Shown here: piece by piece, positions 34,560 through 44,862 of the stretch
Position numbering within the stretch: position 1 is the stretch's first letter
Layout: each line of letters begins with the position of its first letter
NCBI GenBank assembly: GCA_050084985.1
Contig: JBITNC010000001.1
Location: forward strand, 120,528,001-120,592,000
Reading direction: 5' to 3'
DNA length: 64,000 nt
From: Nageia nagi
Lineage: Eukaryota > Pinophyta
Translations under genes and position numbers: made by a program
Notes under the pieces: model-generated
Told to the model about the DNA's origin: nothing
The model's input: only the letters and a program-made list of their open reading frames with translations
The model's database searches: none

Positions 34560-36724
34560 AGTGCCCTACATTCCACTTGTTAAAGGTGTAGGATGGGCAC
34601 TCACATATACTGGAATGTATCCCCTTAGAGGGAGAGGATAAGGGACACCTGTAGAAAAAGTTGGAACACTTGCTAACCAAGTAGCCATAATGACCATGTA
34701 GTAGTCCATGCTAGAAAATACCCCTGATAAATGTTGAATACTAGCTCTCAACTCCTACCAAAGTGCTAGCCCTACCTATTTGCTACCCCTAAAGAGATTG
34801 AATTTTCATCTTGGCCTCATCTCTCTCCTACCTATAGCAGTCCCTCTCTTCCATGTACCTATAAAGAGCTAAGTTAGCCTAAGTTAACTAAAATTGTAAC
34901 TCATAAATATCTCCTAGTAAGGAGTTAATACTTGAAACCTAAGGTGGGGGTACCTCCTCACCTCTCACACCTCCTTCAACCCCTAGGGTAATCTCCTCTT
35001 CATCAAGAATCCTTGCTAAAACCTCTAGTATGGCCTCTATCGGTATGTCTACCATAGGCTCACCTCTAGCCTCCTTGGCCTCACCTTTTATAGCCTCAAC
35101 GCATTATCACACTCATCATCCCTGAGCCTCCTCATCTCCCTCATCCACCTCCACCTACCACCAAGCATATAAAGCTTTCATAACTCCTACATCATCCTCA
35201 ATAGACTCCTCCTCCATGGTCTCCTCCAATGTGAGACTAATACATGTAACCCATCTATGAGGAGAGTACCCTCCCTTTGATACCTAACTAGCTTAAGAGG
35301 AACTCCATCCTCCTCCCACTCAAAACATGGGCCTAACAAATACCAACTAGCTTGACCTCTAATGCATCCCATACTGGGTATAATTAGTATGGTCTGAATC
35401 TCACTTGATTTAGTAATAACTAAGTAAGCATCATCCTATAGAATCTTACATCTTTGTGAACCCCATCTATCTATAGTAGGTAAAAATCCTCTCACCATTT
35501 CATAATGCTAGCTGCATACTTAGTATGGCTAGCAAAACCTAGAACCAATAACCCTGGAGGACAAGCCACTACAATATGCTTATAGGCCCATGCTTGAAGA
35601 GTCACAGTCACTGATAGTGAAGCTCAATGATCCTGAGAGTAAAAGAAGAGCTCTCTATAAATCTAGACCAACAATGTTGATGCCCAAGCATAATCCATGC
35701 TATACTAAACCATGTTTACAACTATAGAAACCAAGGACCAAGGAAATCTCCCCCTAACTGTATCCTAAAGCATATAACATTGGATCAAACCCATTAGATA
35801 AGAAAAAAGAATAGTCCCTTTCTAATCCTCCAACAAATATTGGTAGTATTTGATGCCCCCTAAGCCTATCTCAAATACAATAGTATCTACTTTATCAGCA
35901 CCATAAAGAAATGAAATAACTAGTATTGCACCATCCAAATCCACAATATGTTGGATTCATTGATTGTGAATAGGAAGATGATATAACCAATAGATATCCT
36001 CCATTGTGACCTTCATCTCCCCTATTAGGACACAAAAAGTAGAGGTAGTGGAATCCCATCTCTCCAAGAGAGGTGCCAGAAGAGGATACTCCTAGTAAAT
36101 ACGATCTATGTAGGGTATTGCACTAAAACTAAGAGTCTGCAAGAAAGTATGGTTTGCCATGGTCAAGAATTGGTGCCCCTCCTAAAGAATGGATGGGTAG
36201 CACCCTCTAAGCTCAAAGACATCTCAAACCTAAAAATAATCACTAGCTAAATTTTTAAAAAAAATGTACAACTCATGGTCAAACGTCAACAACCAGTGAC
36301 CATGTCCTAGGATCACTAGCATCTAATACCTAAACATCGACAACCCTAAAACCCTTTAGCTCTGGCTGGTGACCGTGGTCAAGGATTTGAAACTTTTTTT
36401 AAATATGCTTAATGAAAACTAAAATTTGAATTTCAAATGGTTAAACATTATCAAAACAACTAAGATAATTACCCCATGGTTTCCATTTTTTAAATTAGGT
36501 GTTAAAAATAAAATAATAGGAAAAAAATAAAAAGAAGGGTTTTGAACCCTACCTCTTCTCTAATTAGCTTCCTCTAGCTAGGTGGCATCCTAGTCAATAA
36601 CAATGTCCAACTAAACATAAAACACATGCAGCCAAGCGAGTAGGAGCAAGAAGAAAAATAAGCTCTAACCACTTAGGGAAAAGGAAAGAATGAAAATGAC
36701 ATGTGGATTTTTTATTTTATATAG
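34560..36724 (-). pseudogene. Tat-1 antisense PMD (plant mobile domain) gene
   Basis: On the minus strand, across stops, it reads MANHTFLQTLSFSAIPYIDR, EYPLLAPLLERWDSTTSTFC, IGEMKVTMEDIYWLYHLPIH and later LQAWAYKHIVVACPPGLLVL. This is the aminotransferase-like plant mobile domain (L-x-x-x-x-x-R-W-x-x-x-T-x-T-F-H-x-x-x-G-E-x-x-x-x-L-x-D-x-x-x-L-x-x-L-P). A TATA box TATATAAAAT sits upstream at 36723-36714 (minus), followed by TGTCATTTTCAT, also found downstream of the TATA box of the Tat-NA PMD gene. The gene runs opposite to gag-pol. Several stops make it non-functional. Confidence 0.65.
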
Positions 36725-37452
36725 GTCATGCCCTCAAAATTTGATGATCCATTAGAATCATCAATGATTACTAAAAAAACATTACAATACAAAAAACACC
36801 ATAAATATTACAAAATAATTAAAAAATCCTAAAAATTAAAATATTCATAAAACCCTAAAAAAATGTGTTAAAGAAAAAATGGAAACAAGTTTTTCACTTG
36901 TTGACTTGGTCTAAGTCGAAGGCTTTGAAAAAATCCAAAACTCTTGAATAACTCTGAATTCAAAAAATGACCCTTCTTTTAAACAAAGAAAAGAAGGACA
37001 GGTTTGGATATGATTAAAATTATTGGATGAACTTTTGCACAAGATCATCAAGTAATCCACCTACTAAGATAAAAGCATAATGATCAAAACCTTATATTCA
37101 TAAGGAAGCTTCTTTATCACATGCTAGCTATGGCATAACTTGATAGATAAGACTATGTTCATATCCAACCAACATAGCACAACAATATAGTGATAACTAC
37201 TTAAGTTACACCTTGCACTACAACCCCTATTGCTTTCAAAATGTGTCAAATGCAAAGGAACAAAAAATAAATTTAATCATAATTCAATCAATCAAATTTG
37301 ACTCATTCATAGAGAATAAGTTAATTCAAAGTCTTGACCGAAGGTTAAGAACACAAGTCCAAAACTTAATTGCACCTCCTCTTAGATAGGTTTAGTTTTT
37401 TGAAATAATCCCCACCTATAAAATGTTGGTTATTTCAAAAAATGGACAAAAA
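36725..37452 (+). other. Tat-1 region between antisense PMD promoter and 3' LTR
   Basis: No gene is recognisable. A purine-rich AAAAAATGGACAAAAA lies directly before the 3' LTR and may be the degenerate polypurine tract. Confidence 0.4.
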
Positions 37453-38322
37453 TGTAGACACCCAAAAATGACCCTTCATTCGATAAATGAAAGAAGAATG
37501 AAAAATTAAAAGTAAATTAAAAATTTTAATATAGTCATCTAAACATTGATGCTTGAACTTGAACACTGGCAATTGACACCAATCATTAGCATTTGAACTA
37601 GGATGTTGGTGATGCTAAAGATAGAAAAATCAAAGAAAAAATAGAAAAATTTGGATTCCCAAGGGAACAAACCAATGGATCTTGAATGACTCATCCTTGA
37701 TTCTACACCCTCCCCACATGGATAAACCTTGTGACAAGGTTGGGTGAGCTTTTTTATCCATTCCTTGCCTCCAAAATGGTAACTTTAGCCACCCCAAAAG
37801 CCTACAAATTAAACCTTCTCCTAAGGAGAAAGGGATCCAAGTTTTATGCAAAGATACTCTGCTAGAATACATCCAAACTTGTAGTGGGTAATTGCATTAT
37901 GATTTTCCATGTTTTCATGCTTATATTATATTATACTTTCATGCATGTTTAATTATGTGACCAAGTATGTTTGATATGTTTCTTGTTTGCATGTACGTGG
38001 GATTTGTAGGTGCATGGTAGCTAGTTTGAGCAGAAGAAAACCAAAAAACTATTAAACAATCAATAATCCTCATCAATATTTTCTTGCAAGTTTTGGAGAC
38101 ACTATTGAAGGCTTGTAGACATCGATACACTCATTCAAAGAAGACCCAAGGGAGCCTATATCTCCCTTCACTTTAACAAAAAAAGCCCTTATTGTTCAAG
38201 GCACTATTATACATCACAAATCAACATGAGATTTATCACTATTCAAAATTCAAAAAAGAATTGTTTTTGGTTGTAACATGCTTTGTACTATTTACTAACA
38301 GGGTTATTTTTTAGGTAGTACA
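37453..38322 (+). repeat. Tat-1 3' LTR
   Basis: 870 bp, TGTAGACACCC...GTAGTACA, matching 8898-9792. It contains the palindrome TTCTCCTAAGGAGAA near 37817. Confidence 0.85.
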
Positions 38323-39009
38323 CTTCCAGTTTATATCTTGCATCTAATGTATTGATATTTGAATTATTAGGTATATGAATTTGAGTTCAATACTAGATAA
38401 GAATATTTTTCTCCATTGATGTATGTTATTTATTAAGTTTTTATAATAAACTTCATTTGGTATCAAAGCTAGTTTGGTTGAAGATTTTAAAGCAATCATA
38501 TGGTATTTCTCTCTTATAATTTATTAAATTCTTGATTAAATCTTGGTTTTGTTTTTTTATCTTATAATGGCCAAAAACAAAAATTCCTTTCCAATTCTAG
38601 AGTTTTATAGGTCTAATTACAAATATTGGAGCATCAAGATGAAGACTTTTCTATTAGACAAATATTTGTGGGATATAGTTGAAAAAGGCTACACATAATC
38701 AATTGATTGGAATGCTCTAATAGTGAATGTGAAGAAGATGACCAAGAAGGCCCAACAAAAATATTATGTTGCATTATATCATCTATAAATAACTCTTGAA
38801 AAGAGAATTTTTCCAAAAATTGTAGGATGTACATCAGCTCAATAAGGTTGGAAAGCATTGAAAGAAGGGTATCAAGGAAGTGCCTAAGTGAAAGATGTGA
38901 AATTGCAAACTCTTATAAGAGAGTTTGAAAATCTAAAAAAGTAAGTTAATGAAGGGGTTAGTGACTACTATGTGAGAGTGAAATTCATTATGAACAATAT
39001 AGACATTAT
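38323..39009 (+). mobile_element. Copia-5: LTR end, PBS and gag start, truncated by Tat-2
   Basis: The end of a copia LTR (to 38455, ...AACTTCA) is followed by the PBS TGGTATCAAAGC at 38458-38469 and gag from the ATG at 38567: MAKNKNSFPILEFYRSNYKY, MKTFLLDKYLWDIVEKGY, then VGCTSAQ and KEGYQGSA, and FENLKK. This is the DUF4219/UBN2 gag. It stops at 39009 where the Tat-2 LTR begins (TGACACCTAG). It belongs to a different copia family from Copia-1 to -4. Confidence 0.75.
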
Positions 39010-39790
39010 TGACACCTAGTTTTGGTCCCCCTAAGGTGGCCTCGCTTAGGTGTTATACTATATTGATCTTATATCATATTTTTGGTGTTATTCTTGGTCC
39101 TTTCTCATGTAATCTTCTTATTTTTGTGCTAGGTATCCCAACATCAATGGTATCCTTCCTAAAGGGCAATTGCATGTTATCTTGCATATATAAGGGTAAC
39201 TATGATTGTAGGGAAAGTTATCAAGATTTTAATCTTGATAACTAATACCACTTCAAAGTTTAGGTATTTCTAAACTTTGCCTATTGATATTAGGATCTAT
39301 TATCATGAGCATTATCTATTATTCCATATTTTGTAATTATATGTTTCATTCAACTTATTGATCTACTATTGGGTTTCGAACCTTGGTGGAAAACTCTACT
39401 CGAGTGGATGCTTAGAGTCTATGTTGTCATGTGCAATAGTGTCATCATTCAGGATCTAACATTGTTCATTCTTTCTACTATGTTTTGTGTGGTTTGCACA
39501 TCAAGATCGCTAATCTTCAACAAGTTCTAGTCTACATATAATCAACATCCTCCCTGGTAAGGTGTTATAGGTATTTATTTGATCCTAATATCCTTAGTGC
39601 ATTCATTCATTTATCTTGATATCTTGATCCAATAACTTGTTATTCAATGTTATATTTGTTATTAGGTTATTATTCATTTCTCATTATTTTGTTATCAATA
39701 TATTTATCTAAGTTAAATAGCTAGGATAATACATAATTATATGTTAAGTGTTTTATAATAGTTTCTACTTAGGTTATCCTAGTGGTACTA
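39010..39790 (+). repeat. Tat-2 5' LTR (right end approximate)
   Basis: It starts TGACACCTAG inside the Copia-5 gag and includes a TATA box TATATAAG at 39187-39194. The right end is not sharply defined because the 3' LTR is absent; a TGG-containing stretch near 39770-39800 may be the PBS. Confidence 0.45.
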
Positions 39791-39953
39791 AAAATACTAC
39801 AACATATTGATGCCCATGTTTTTATAGCATATCCTTCTCTTGATTAAGGTTGGAAATAAGTGCTCTCAAACCCACCCAAAATTATGTCATTAGAATAAGA
39901 TATCTAGGATTCTTGTTAGCATTTCATTATAAGGTTTCATGATTTTTGTAGAT

Positions 39954-41718
39954 ATGATGAGCATTACTCCATAGGTTATGGTTAAACTAATGAACATGCT
40001 TGAATTTCAAGCCATTATTTTAGAGGCACTTGAACCAATAGCCCAAGATAACCATAGCATCAACATTGTTGTAAGTGTGAATGTTGGCATCAGTGCCAAT
40101 GCTAGAAATGATACTTTCACTATCAATACCTTTATATGTGAGCAATTTAAATTGTTGAAAATGAAGGTACACTTTCTCTAGAATCAATTTGGAGTTAGCA
40201 TCATCAATGTAGAAGATAAAGGCAATCCCTTGAGCATGGAAATTTGCAATATAATCCTCACTAGAACTAACAAGGAGCCTGAATTAGAAAAATTCAATGG
40301 TGAGAGTGATCCTATCATTCACCTTCAAGGTTTTTAATACAATATGGAGCTTAAATATGAAATGAATGATAACTTGAAAGCAAAGTATTTTCCTATGAAT
40401 TTGACTGGTGATGCATTAAAGTGGTTTCACAACTTGGCACTAGATTTATAACTTCATATCAATAATTGAAGGATTAGTTCAAGAGTCATTTTAGATGCAA
40501 TGTTAAGAAACCAGTGTATTTAACAGATCTCATTCATTCCAACCAAGATCAATAAAAAAAAATTGGATAAATTTACTCCTAGATATGTGAAGGTTTGGAG
40601 GTCAATGGAGCAAACTATGGATGAAAAATTCATCACAAAGGTATTTATTGATAACATTCATCCTATTCTTGATGCTTGTATTCTTGATTGTGTTAAAGGT
40701 CCATTTATGGATATGGTTCATATGCTTATTGAAAAAAAAAAAAAAAAGATACATGTTAAAATCTAGTCAACTCAAGTACACATCCTCTTCAACTAAAGAT
40801 AATGATAGGAATCCATACCAAAAGAAAGAAGATACTTCTATTAATGCTATTGAACCTACAACCCAAGATAGGAATCAAGAAAAGAAATGTGAGAGTACCA
40901 AAAAATAAATATAAATTACCCATGCATCCTAGTAGAATGTTATAAGATTGCCTTGAAAAATGTCTAATCAAGAGAGTTCAAGGAAAATTAAGAGTATAGT
41001 CCTAATGATGACAAACCACATTGGTATAGGGAGAATGCATTTTGTAGATATCATCAAGTCAAGGTACATAATACAATAGGTTGTTATGCCATGCAAAAGG
41101 TATTAAAATATCTTGTAGATAATGGAAAAATATCCTATGAGAATTATGCAATCATAATAAAAGATCAAGATCTTCCTACAGTTAATATGGCCAACATGAT
41201 TATTTATGATGATAATGATGAGCTACTCAATTTTGATGATGAATCAAGTGAATATTTAGGATCAGATACAAATTCAAATTTAGAACCAAAAAAATAAAAA
41301 TTATGCCACACCATAACAAAAAGTAAAAAAGGTATTCCTAATATTATTTTTGGTACAAAAGAGGTGCCTTCTACATCTTCTCTTGAAGAAAAGACAAAGG
41401 ATAAATGCAAGAAGAATGTTATTCAAAATTTTAAAAATATTAATGCTAAAATTATATTTCTTGAGTTTTTTAAAACATTTGAAGAGCATAGATTCCAAGC
41501 TTTATTTGAACTTCATAGTAGCATAAATGTTGATACTAACATTTCAACAAGTACTTTGGTAGAAATGGTTGGTTATTTTAAATAGCACTAACTTGCACCA
41601 AAGATGAGCTTCCTAGCCAAGATACAATTGAAAAATATCTAGCTATGCACATTCATATCAAGATCATGGGAAAAATAGTCAAAAATGCATTGGTTTATGA
41701 TGGTTTATATTTGAACAC
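39954..41718 (+). pseudogene. Tat-2 gag and start of protease
   Basis: Begins MMSITP-stop-VMVKLMNM; the retrotrans_gag core reads LEKFNGESDPIIHLQGF and LKAKYFPMNLTGDALKWFHN. A zinc-knuckle-like CRYHQVKVHNTIGC lies near 41,035-41,085, followed by an acidic linker. The last part HIHIKIMGKIVKNALVYDGL is the start of the protease (D-x-G-x-x-L-N), split by Copia-2. Stops are frequent. Confidence 0.75.
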
Positions 41719-41723
41719 ATGCT
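41719..41723. repeat. Target-site duplication of Copia-2 (left)
   Basis: ATGCT directly before the LTR; the identical ATGCT follows the 3' LTR at 55091-55095. Confidence 0.9.
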
Positions 41724-42221
41724 TGTTGGAATGTATAATGCATTATTGTAAAGGTTCTGTAATAATCTTCTATGTAAGTTTACTAATACTTAAGGGTATC
41801 ATTTTATACCTTAAGAATTTAAGTGAATATGATAATGTAACTTGTCCTACACTCCATGGCATGAGCATGTCTCTTGGGTAAAAGGAAGTTGCATGTCATT
41901 ACTTTGTACATTAGGTAAAAGGGTGATCCAAAAAGGAATTTTGGCCTATAAATAGAAGGCTCCCTCTTTATGAACACACACCAATTTGTGGAGTAAAGTT
42001 ATGCTATAGGATAATGCTTAGGAGTTGAGATTAGGAGGATTGTAAGATAGTTGTATTTGTGATTAAAGAAAATATCTAGTTATTTAATGTACTCCTAGTT
42101 GGAGGAACCACTTACATATTGTGTTACATTGTGAGATTGATTTATGAGTTTGTTAGGTGTGCTTGTGCGTTTTCAAGAGATATTGGTTCTGTAGGAACTA
42201 TTGTTAGTGTTTATTCCTTCA
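41724..42221 (+). repeat. Copia-2 5' LTR
   Basis: 498 bp, TGTTGGAATG...TTCCTTCA, with CTATAAATAG promoter box near 41,946. Confidence 0.9.
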
Positions 42222-42224
42222 AAT

Positions 42225-42236
42225 TGGTATCAGAGC
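42225..42236 (+). promoter_or_regulatory. Copia-2 primer-binding site (initiator tRNA-Met)
   Basis: TGGTATCAGAGC, the canonical copia PBS, three bases after the LTR. Confidence 0.9.
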
Positions 42237-42279
42237 TTGGTGAGAAAGCTCTTCTTCTAGGTGTTGATATTCTTGGAGG

Positions 42280-42284
42280 TATTC
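42280..42284. repeat. Target-site duplication of Tat-NA (left)
   Basis: TATTC before the LTR; the identical TATTC follows the other LTR at 50525-50529. Confidence 0.9.
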
Positions 42285-43115
42285 TGTTTACAAATAAAAT
42301 TGAGTATGCAAATAAGTAAATAAGCAAATATCTACAAACTCAATATTATCTGTATTTAAGCTATAGATAGCAATTTATTCTAGATAATAATAAACAAAAT
42401 AACAAATTCAGAAGTGTAATTGTACCCACCAAGACTGTAATTTGTGTACTTAGCTCACGAAATGTACCTGACAATAAAAGATGCAGATGTTGGCGATGTA
42501 CTGATGATGAGCTACCTTTCCAACAAAGTCATTACCTATGAGGATGCAACAAGAGGACCGCGGGTGGTCCATTTCAATAATATAAGAGCACCGGTGGTAT
42601 TCTTCAGTTCACAAAGGAGCACTGGCAGCCTTCATTTGATGGTTTTGACCTCTCGATTGAGTCCAGAACTTCAATACAAATGTCTCAGATAGCAGTGTGA
42701 TATCAGAATAGATCATGCATGTCAAGATAGCTCACGAAAGGAAGCACACAAACCACAACCTTGTAGGCGGTACCAAGAGATACCTTAAGGGGTAGCCACT
42801 TACAAGACCATACATGGGATCATGTGTATCCTTGTTATGTGGACTTACTATTAGATCCCTTATTTATATAGATAATAGATAATACAACCCATGGGTCGGC
42901 ATGCATCTACATAAATAAGGCTAATTCACAATATTCAAGATAAACACACCAATAACAAGATAATTCATGCAATATTCAAGATAATCATTACAAAATTCAT
43001 ATTCAAGACAAACATTGATATTATCACTTTAATACATTCAAGACATACATTTAGGCCAAGCATATTTCATTAATTTATTGATTTTAAAACATAAATTCAT
43101 TTTTATGTGTTAACA
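42285..43115 (-). repeat. Tat-NA 3' LTR
   Basis: 831 bp. Minus-strand TATA box TATATAAATA at 42870-42861. It contains one copy of the 16-bp palindrome at 42555-42570. The 17-bp length difference from the other LTR is an indel near 42,375. Confidence 0.9.
42555..42570. repeat. 16-bp GC palindrome, copy in the left LTR
   Basis: GGACCGCGGGTGGTCC. See also 44499-44514, 44552-44567, 45164-45179, 45195-45210, 45225-45240, 47358-47373 and 49964-49979. Confidence 0.75.
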
Positions 43116-43131
43116 AATGCCCCACTTTGGA
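43116..43131 (-). promoter_or_regulatory. Tat-NA polypurine tract
   Basis: On the minus strand CCAAAGTGGGGCATT directly precedes the 3' LTR (TGTTAACAC), as expected for the plus-strand primer. Confidence 0.6.
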
Positions 43132-43489
43132 TGTGAAATCAAAAGAAACATGAGGTGACTTGAGATTTTGCATTCAAAGTAAAAACACAACATCATAGCA
43201 AACAATTTTCATAAGCAATGATAAACATTAACCATTCTAAACTTAAACAACATCATGATAAAGCTTATTAGTACTAGATATAGGTTGAGCAAACTCCCTT
43301 TTGATATTACCTTGGGCATGCTTGCCCCTTGTGTTTTGCTGTAGAAGGTGATAGCCTAATATACCTGATAATCTGATAATCTTGCCGCAATGCTGATGAC
43401 CCATGACAACAAACTTGACAACACACACATGATAATGACCGGACAGATGGCTTGACCACACATGTCGATCGGACGATAACTTGACAAGA

Positions 43490-43640
43490 CCACATCACAA
43501 GATAATACATAACAACACATGACACCATACATGACCACATCACAAGACAAGACATGATGACACATGACACCATACATGACCACACCACAAGACAAGACAT
43601 GACGACACATGACCAACTCACAAGACAAGACATGATAACC
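43490..43640. repeat. Tandem repeat, about 51-bp units, three copies
   Basis: Units of ACACATGACACCATACATGA followed by CCACATCACAAGACAAGACA; the last unit is shortened. Confidence 0.75.
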
Positions 43641-43656
43641 ATAACCACACACAGGG

Positions 43657-44122
43657 GAGAGCTAAGTTCCACACAACTGAGCCTTCGCACCAAGAGGTAT
43701 AACTGTAGTTACATAAGAACCAAACTCTGCAAAACAATGATAAGCTGATGGGGGAGAGCTAAGTTCTACACAACTGAGCCTTCGCACCAAGAGGTGTACT
43801 GCAGTTGCATAAGAACCGAACTCCACAAAATAATGATAAGCTGATATGTGAGAGCTAAGTTCCACACAACTAAGCCTTCGCACCAAGAGGTGTACTGTAG
43901 TTGCATAAGAACTGAACTCTGTAAAACAATGATAAGCTGATATGTGAGAGCTAAGTTCCACACAACTGAGCCTTCGCACCAAGAGGTGTACTACAGTTAC
44001 ATAAGAATTAAACTCTGCAAAACAATGATAAGCTGATATGTGAGAGCTAAGTTCCACACAACTGAGCCTTCGCACCAAGAGGTGTACTACAGTTGCATAA
44101 GAATCAAACTTCGTAAAATAAG
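43657..44122. repeat. 96-bp tandem repeat, five copies
   Basis: GAGAGCTAAGTTCCACACAA starts near 43657, 43754, 43850, 43946 and 44042 (one spacing of 97, then 96). Each unit includes CTTCGCACCAAGAGGTGTAC and AATGATAAGCTGATATG. Because 96 is a multiple of three, a 177-codon repetitive frame is open on the minus strand; I regard it as non-coding. Confidence 0.9.
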
Positions 44123-44370
44123 TGATAAGCTGATAATAGGAGCTGGAACTCCACTCATAAGCATGATAAGCTAACAATGGGAGCTGGAAATCCACTCATA
44201 AGCATGATAAGCTGATAATGGGAGCTGGAACTCCACTCATAGGCATGATAAGCTGATAACAGGAGCTGGGACTCCACTCATAAGCATGATAAGCTGATAA
44301 AGGGAGCTAGAACTCCACTCATAGGCATGATAAGCTAATAACAAGAGCTAGAACTCCACTCATAAGCATG
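44123..44370. repeat. 41-bp tandem repeat, six copies
   Basis: GATAAGCTGATAATGGGAGC followed by TGGAACTCCACTCATAAGCAT, six times with few substitutions. The junction GATAAGCTGATA is shared with the 96-bp unit, so one array may have grown from the other. Confidence 0.9.
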
Positions 44371-44498
44371 ATAATATGATAAACTGATAATTCAAGTATG
44401 CAAAAATGAAACTCAAAGCAATATTCTCCCGGATATAACGTTGATCAAACACCTGTGATGCACCCATGATACTTAGATAAGCTAATTTTTTGGATAAA

Positions 44499-44567
44499 GG
44501 AACGCGAGCGGTCCTTTCTTGCAGACTTAGAACACTGATGGTCTTCACCTAAGACCACGGGTGGTCC
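44499..44567. repeat. 16-bp GC palindrome, cluster upstream of the PMD promoter
   Basis: GGAACGCGAGCGGTCC at 44499-44514, a weak AGAACACTGATGGTCT at 44529-44544, and AGACCACGGGTGGTCC at 44552-44567. Confidence 0.7.
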
Positions 44568-44709
44568 TTTTCTTGAGGATTCATCAAAAACCATGAAGAT
44601 TAGGTCCTTGCGAATCACCCCTAGATTCCAAATTGATACCTAGTTGCTTGTCCATGTACACCAAATGCTCAAATCAAAATTTGTCTTGAAGTGTGTGCCC
44701 TAACCTTTC

Positions 44710-44716
44710 TATAAAA
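44710..44716 (+). promoter_or_regulatory. TATA box of the antisense PMD gene in Tat-NA
   Basis: TATAAAA within TTCTATAAAAGGGGCCCC, about 150 bases before the first plausible ATG (44863), in the plus orientation, i.e. against gag. Confidence 0.6.
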
Positions 44717-44862
44717 GGGGCCCCACCCTTCCTCATTTGATCACCCTGTCATTTTCATAGCTGAGAGTATTCTAAAGCTTGAGAGACTAATTCAGAGAGG
44801 TTTAGCTGGTGATTTTGTCGCTATCACTAGGTGATTCTTCCTGTATTGCTGTGCTGCACACT

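Larger units (their letters stand above)
8898..38322 (+). mobile_element. Tat-1: 29.4-kb Ty3/gypsy Tat-lineage element with nested Copia-1
   Basis: It is bounded by two matching LTRs (8898-9792 and 37453-38322). The left neighbour is CTTCA and the right neighbour CTTCC, a 4-of-5 target-site duplication. The polyprotein order is gag, protease, RT, RNase H, second (archaeal-type) RNase H, integrase, which is the Tat lineage order. Downstream come extra sense-strand ORF remnants and an antisense PMD gene. Removing Copia-1 (22125-32750) leaves about 18.8 kb, a normal size for Tat/Ogre-type elements. Numerous nonsense codons show it is dead. Confidence 0.8.

Noticed and set aside
8898-38322. The two flanking repeats as LTRs of two separate elements
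   Set aside because: The left copy is followed by a PBS and gag, the right copy is preceded by Tat-type 3' sequence, and the outside flanks match at 4 of 5 bases, so one element fits best.
43657-44122. CRISPR-like regular repeats
   Set aside because: Units are contiguous with no unique spacers, and the DNA is plant nuclear.
43662-44195. 177-codon repetitive minus-strand frame
   Set aside because: It follows from a 96-bp tandem unit divisible by three. No start context, domain or composition supports a protein; the frame just outlives the array.
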